Below, in pieces: positions 6,101-8,185 of a stretch of 8,185 bases of DNA. Under the pieces are notes generated by a model. That model had not been told where the DNA came from and ran no database searches. It saw nothing but the letters and a program-made list of their open reading frames with translations. This DNA is from an uncultured Opitutia bacterium (GTDB lineage Bacteria > Verrucomicrobiota > Verrucomicrobiia > Opitutales > UBA953). Position 1 is the first letter of the stretch; each line of letters begins with the position of its first letter. Made by a program: the position numbers and the translations under genes. Location: assembly GCA_903829855.1 (NCBI GenBank), contig CAIKRN010000249.1, forward strand, positions 1 to 8,185, given 5' to 3'.

Positions 6101-6572
6101 GCTCAGTCGAACGGGACGACCCATGAAATAGCACCAGGAGAGATAAACCGAGTATCGATAAGGTCATCAAGGCTATGACGTAAACCGATTTTGGAGGCTT
6201 GGATTCCGCTTCTCCCGGAGTGCGCGAGTGGGTGTCGCCCTCGCCGGCGGCGTCATCTCGTGGGGGTCTGCCGAACTGATTCACCCCAGAGTCACCTTTG
6301 GCCAAAACCATCCAGAATACATAGAGCGGGACCATCTGAAATATTCCCTGATCGCCCAGGTCATGACACCGTTTGGTGCCAGAAGCACAGATAAACCATA
6401 GGAGTAAGAGGGCTAAGCAGCCGTAACTCATGAGAAATAACTCAAAGGACAAAGAAGAAGGGAAGAATTCAATCGATTCGAGAAGTCCGTACATCAGGCC
6501 AGAGCCAATAATGATAGAAAACAAAAAATCCCTTCGGCTAAAACGTCCATTGAATGACAGTGGTGTTGTCAT
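3111..6572 (-). CDS. DUF805 membrane domain fused to a multi-module Sel1-repeat protein
   Basis: The gene encodes 1153 residues. Residues 5-101 are a DUF805 domain: NGRFSRRDF (8-16), hydrophobic helices, KRCHDLG (67-73) and closing GVNQFG (96-101). After an acidic/polar linker come about four more helices (near 129-149, 169-184, 189-207, 233-252) and a segment at 283-303 ending APTASAAEK that reads like a signal peptide. The rest is probably extracytoplasmic: Sel1 groups at about 341-477, 591-667 and 727-986, with EAYAY/QAYAY capping helices (468, 658, 976) and an Arg/Ser-rich linker near 548-570. Residues 1043-1153 look beta-rich and match nothing I know. Sel1 arrays usually scaffold protein contacts, so an envelope-anchored platform is the likely role (inference). 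Start: ATG 6572, 10 nt from the conserved gtgttata element, no Shine-Dalgarno. TGA is at 3113-3111. It is divergent from the exported Sel1 gene at 7106. Confidence 0.9.
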   Translation of the reverse strand: MTTPLSFNGRFSRRDFLFSIIIGSGLMYGLLESIEFFPSSLSFELFLMSYGCLALLLLWFICASGTKRCHDLGDQGIFQMVPLYVFWMVLAKGDSGVNQFGRPPRDDAAGEGDTHSRTPGEAESKPPKSVYVIALMTLSILGLSLLVLFHGSSRSTEPMSLERLLRRLAYWAPVIVASLAAYGVWMRKAYAGWVLALSMVLSIWAQLWLQQLNLSNPLKLIFGLLMGSQDGSGLMVYLLAPLYLKALTFLFVGLDSTTRWLKNGPLVTEWQPRGRNPIKLTGGGLMLAVIAIFAMANAPTASAAEKTPEEKKLEAREEFNLASRYRSGDRSRGIAKDPAEAVKHYLKAAELGNPNAQRWLGDSYQHGFYFYGEGNEHKGRILSEKNEVKAVKWYRKAADGEVDFAFAAGDLEIMAERIADREAFASGVPLVASIEFFKVQAMSGDKEAQYMLAHAYAFGVGVEEDDVEAYAYYALAGIAFMEFGSINASEVRANFANPFPMDQLDIPSRIATAGKARLIELKALMKGMNPGDKPALTTENHDLPPLERRSSASSGRRGRDAPVFALRSRNNLSEPSHFMVISRIPNNVENRLMWWIHAAEQGDKIAQGYLGLHYLSTNDLLQANVWFRKAADQGDAIAQNQLGYAYAIGEGANKDAIEAYAYTQVSGDKEDLAVISSRMTPAEIVAGQKRADEIRKLIESNAAMNKTKALALPVVPVARMSADFQALLHKAEQGDPIAQCQLGRGYDCGFSENKTRGEAGFPKRDETVALVWYLKSAVQGNVEATRAMSDKSHFKNGRSIQAGDDDALAEQIKWSLLSSGYEKDSKRITNNSGIVITDKIRADGELRAKTFRDQNKLVAKYSEASKAADLATLKAKAEAGSAEDQWILGNRYNLDTSDGGHVAEALNWWRKAADQGHAKAQNNLGHCYASGTGVSKDPAVALSYYRKSADQGNAVALNNMGRFYALGVDVPKDEVQAYAYWSVASKKSQTSKVNLYQLETRMTKESVLLGQQRAKELGKVIAANIPAGTKETTSSSPYSPSGLKGVFYASKNGVQLHVVLPWLPINATRGAGLILYVQILNDSGLRYDAPGKQLSRGRGFGDTEVSINLFTETTCRAGDRYLITLRGYGGYVSALAIDYPDSPRSLPQLPSER

Positions 6573-6620
6573 GTTATGTTATTATAACACAAATAACCAA
6601 TAGGCGTTCATCGTTAATCC
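6573..6620 (-). promoter_or_regulatory. Conserved promoter block of the DUF805-Sel1 gene (near-leaderless)
   Basis: On the minus strand: ggattaacgatg (6620-6609), 18 nt, gtgttata (6590-6583), 10 nt, ATG at 6572. The -10 is TATAAT, a perfect consensus match, and places transcription start within 1-3 nt of the ATG. Spacing is identical to the blocks at 378-446 and 7037-7105, while the 18-nt and 10-nt spacers differ in sequence, so position is conserved where sequence is not. This is good evidence for function rather than mere recent copying. Confidence 0.8.
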
Positions 6621-6651
6621 CGATATACACTATCAGCAAAGACGATACAGG

Positions 6652-6669
6652 GGGCCAAACACTTGGCCC
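6652..6669. repeat. Short hairpin
   Basis: Perfect 7-bp stem gggccaa (6652-6658), loop acac, ttggccc (6663-6669). It lies about 80 nt upstream of the minus-strand start; an operator or a repeat remnant are both possible. Confidence 0.4.
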
Positions 6670-6688
6670 ACCGTAGTTTAGAAGCGTG

Positions 6689-6722
6689 TAACTAAATACG
6701 CGGAAAGAGGTGAATTTAGTTA
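6689..6722. promoter_or_regulatory. 9-bp dyad, possible operator
   Basis: Perfect inverted repeat taactaaat (6689-6697) and atttagtta (6714-6722), 16 nt apart. It is A+T-rich against a G+C-rich background and lies between the two divergent genes, so a repressor or activator site is possible. Both start codons are over 100 nt away. Confidence 0.35.
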
Positions 6723-6733
6723 GGCGTGATTTG

Positions 6734-6820
6734 GGGTACGGTCCGACCGCGTTGGCTGATAGGAAATACCTATGAAGGGCAGACACTGATATGTCGTGAC
6801 GCGGTCCCGACCCTACCCGC
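6734..6820. repeat. Facing pair of GGGTA-headed repeats
   Basis: Left arm gggtacggtccgaccgcgt (6734-6752) and, inverted, the right arm 6792-6818, whose reverse complement begins gggtagggtcgggaccgcgt. They agree at about 17 of 20 positions with one indel and face each other across about 40 nt, a REP-doublet arrangement. The right arm is a dispersed repeat also present at 3004-3030. Confidence 0.6.
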
Positions 6821-6891
6821 GCGGCGAAGCCTTCGAGGGGGCAAGCTGGCATGCGGGCAAGTTGACACGGGGAGATCCAGGAGGCGCAGCG

Positions 6892-6992
6892 AACACGGGG
6901 TCAGGCCGTTAGTGAAACAGACTGTTACTAAATCCTGGTCTTACGGGCGGATTAACTAACAGCTACGAGCACTAACGGCCTGACCCCGTGTT
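6892..6992. repeat. 23-bp perfect inverted repeat around 55 nt
   Basis: Left arm 6892-6914 starts aacacggggtcaggcc; right arm 6970-6992 is its exact reverse complement. The 55-nt centre contains an inner 6-bp inverted repeat (ctgtta 6922-6927, taacag 6957-6962) and is A+T-richer than its surroundings. The GGGGTCAGG core resembles motifs often found in extragenic palindromes next to REP-associated tyrosine transposases, but no transposase is in the window. It may be a small non-autonomous element. Confidence 0.75.
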
Positions 6993-7001
6993 GGGCCCGC
7001 C

Positions 7002-7033
7002 AGCCCATAATGGGGCCTGACCCCATTATGGCT
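7002..7033. repeat. ATAATGGGG/CCCCATTAT palindrome
   Basis: Stem ccataatgggg (7005-7015), loop cctga, ccccattatgg (7021-7031), extending by agcc/ggct with one bulged C. The centre again reads ggggcctgacccc, sharing the GGGGTCAG core with the inverted repeat ending 10 nt to the left. It directly precedes the promoter block of the gene at 7106. Confidence 0.7.
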
Positions 7034-7036
7034 CCC

Positions 7037-7105
7037 AGCCCCCGATACCCCGCATCAGGATTAACGATGCTCGCTCGCACGGGAAACGTGTTATAGTTAT
7101 GTAAT
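7037..7105 (+). promoter_or_regulatory. Conserved promoter block of the Sel1 gene (near-leaderless)
   Basis: ggattaacgatg (7058-7069), 18 nt, gtgttata (7088-7095), 10 nt, ATG 7106. The -10 is TATAGT (7092-7097). It matches 378-446 closely over the upstream 39 nt (37 identical) and again at gtgttatagttat, but differs between. No Shine-Dalgarno sequence. Confidence 0.75.
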
Positions 7106-8185
7106 ATGAAACCGCGTACCCCGGGCTTTTGGTTGATCGTCGCAACCGTCGGCCTGCTGGCGCTGCTGCCGATGAAGGCCATGGCCGGGATGTCCCCGGA
7201 GGAAGTGAAGGCGTTTGAGGGCTATAAAGCGAGGGCCGAGAAGGGGGACGCGGCCGCTCAGATGGACCTGTCGATTTGTTTCCGTGAAGGCAAAGGAGTC
7301 TCGGGTGATTTCGTCCAAGCCGTGGCCTGGTGCCGGCGGTCTGCCGCACAAGGCAATGCTTTGGCCCAGAATGCTCTCGGGGTGCATTATTCGATGGGGC
7401 TCGGCGTGCCTCAGGATATGACTGAGGGCGCGAAGTGGACTCGCAAGGCAGCCGAGCAGGGCTTGGCTAAGGCCCAAGTAAATCTCGGCATGGATTTATT
7501 GTTGGAGCAGAATCCCGCCATCGTCGGAAAGTTTTTCAAGATGGATGATCTAAGCCTGCCGAAAGGCGCGGCACAGGCAGTGGTCTGGTTTCGCAAAGCG
7601 GCCGACCAAGGCGACAGCCGCGGTCAGGGTATGCTCGGTGCTTGTTACATCAAGGGCTGGGGCATCCCCAAAGATTCCGTACAAGGCGTCAGCTGGTTGC
7701 TGAAAGCTGCCAAACAAGGAGATCCGGAAGCACAAATGAATCTGGGCTATTGCTACGCCACCGGCGAAGGTGTGGCGAAGGATGAGGTCGAGGCCGTGAA
7801 GTGGACGCGCAAGGCCGCTGACCGAGGGGATGTCGAGGCCCACTGTAATCTTGGGCGTTTCTATGTGAACGGTATCGGCGTGCCGAAGGATGAGGCCGAG
7901 GCCGTGCAGTGTTTTCGTAAGGCCGCTGAACTCGGCAGTCCGGAGGGCGCATACAACTTGGGTAATATGTTATTCCACGGCCAAGGCGTAGCTAAGGATG
8001 TGCCTCAAGCGTTAGGGTGGATTCGTAAGTCAGCCGAGCAAGGGTGGGCGGAGGCACAGTATGTCCTTGGCATCTTTTATAACAGCGGAGCTGGAGTGGC
8101 CAAGGACTTGCCTCAAGCGTTCGCGTGGTGGCGCAAGGCAGCTGAACAAGGCCATGCGACTGCCCAATCCAACCTTGGTAAATGC
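7106..8185 (+). CDS. Exported Sel1-repeat protein, N-terminal part (3' partial)
   Basis: Open for exactly 360 codons to the last base, with no stop. A clear signal peptide starts the protein: MKPRT, hydrophobic FWLIVATVGLLALLP, then MKAMA before G (cleavage near 27/28). Eight Sel1 repeats of about 36 residues follow and a ninth begins at the window edge; each has the A..Q..LG.xY, G.GV.KD and A..W.RKAA pattern (for example PEAQMNLGYCYATGEGVAKD). The third repeat carries an extra stretch (LLEQNPAIVGKFFKMDDLSLPKG). The likely place is periplasm or surface, with a protein-binding solenoid role; no catalytic motif is seen. The start is supported by the signal peptide and by the promoter block 10 nt upstream. 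Bases 7713-7783 are about 93% identical to 43-113 of the other Sel1 gene. It is divergent from the DUF805-Sel1 gene, which carries the same promoter type. Confidence 0.92.
   Translation, partial: MKPRTPGFWLIVATVGLLALLPMKAMAGMSPEEVKAFEGYKARAEKGDAAAQMDLSICFREGKGVSGDFVQAVAWCRRSAAQGNALAQNALGVHYSMGLGVPQDMTEGAKWTRKAAEQGLAKAQVNLGMDLLLEQNPAIVGKFFKMDDLSLPKGAAQAVVWFRKAADQGDSRGQGMLGACYIKGWGIPKDSVQGVSWLLKAAKQGDPEAQMNLGYCYATGEGVAKDEVEAVKWTRKAADRGDVEAHCNLGRFYVNGIGVPKDEAEAVQCFRKAAELGSPEGAYNLGNMLFHGQGVAKDVPQALGWIRKSAEQGWAEAQYVLGIFYNSGAGVAKDLPQAFAWWRKAAEQGHATAQSNLGKC

Noticed and set aside
6574..6852. 92-codon minus-strand frame upstream of the DUF805-Sel1 gene
   Set aside because: It would cover the conserved promoter block and a hairpin; composition is not protein-like and there is no start signal.
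7026..7952. Several minus-strand frames (7026-7349, 7097-7477, 7550-7843, 7689-7952)
   Set aside because: Antisense to the Sel1 gene at 7106, whose signal peptide and repeats are unmistakable.

Overview
The window (about 55-60% G+C by eye) looks like an accessory stretch of a free-living, repeat-rich Gram-negative bacterial chromosome. Sel1-repeat genes, a DUF805 membrane protein, long intergenic spaces full of GGGTAGGG-headed hairpins and the near absence of Shine-Dalgarno sequences would fit Verrucomicrobia of the Opitutales type. That assignment rests on general resemblance only; a repeat-rich proteobacterium is possible.

Layout. 1-239: 3' end of a Sel1-repeat gene. 240-446: two facing hairpin repeats, then a conserved promoter-like block. 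447-740 and 777-1091: two small tandem paralogues, each with one membrane helix and a shared proline-rich C-terminal motif. 1092-1539: non-coding, holding a 12-bp tandem repeat and four hairpin repeats. 1540-2211: a DUF3800 protein. 2212-3110: non-coding, with a 112-bp direct repeat in two copies, two terminator-like hairpins, a possible structured RNA on the minus strand, a second copy of the 12-bp tandem repeat and further hairpin fragments. 3111-6572 (minus): a 1153-residue protein with an N-terminal DUF805 membrane domain, more membrane helices, a signal-peptide-like segment, three groups of Sel1 repeats and an unrecognised C-terminal domain. 6573-7105: divergent intergenic region with a promoter block at each end and several large inverted repeats between. 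7106-8185: 5' part of an exported Sel1-repeat protein that continues past the window; its frame is open for 360 codons.

The most striking signal is regulatory. Three genes (447, the minus gene starting at 6572, and 7106) carry the same upstream block at exactly the same distance: ggattaacgatg, 18 nt, gtgttata, 10 nt, ATG. The -10-like TATAGT/TATAAT lies so close to the ATG that the transcripts should be leaderless or nearly so, and none has a Shine-Dalgarno sequence. This suggests a small regulon of envelope-associated Sel1 proteins and small single-helix membrane proteins. What the system does cannot be read from the sequence. Sel1 repeats are usually protein-protein interaction scaffolds, so an envelope assembly or signalling role is the broadest defensible inference.
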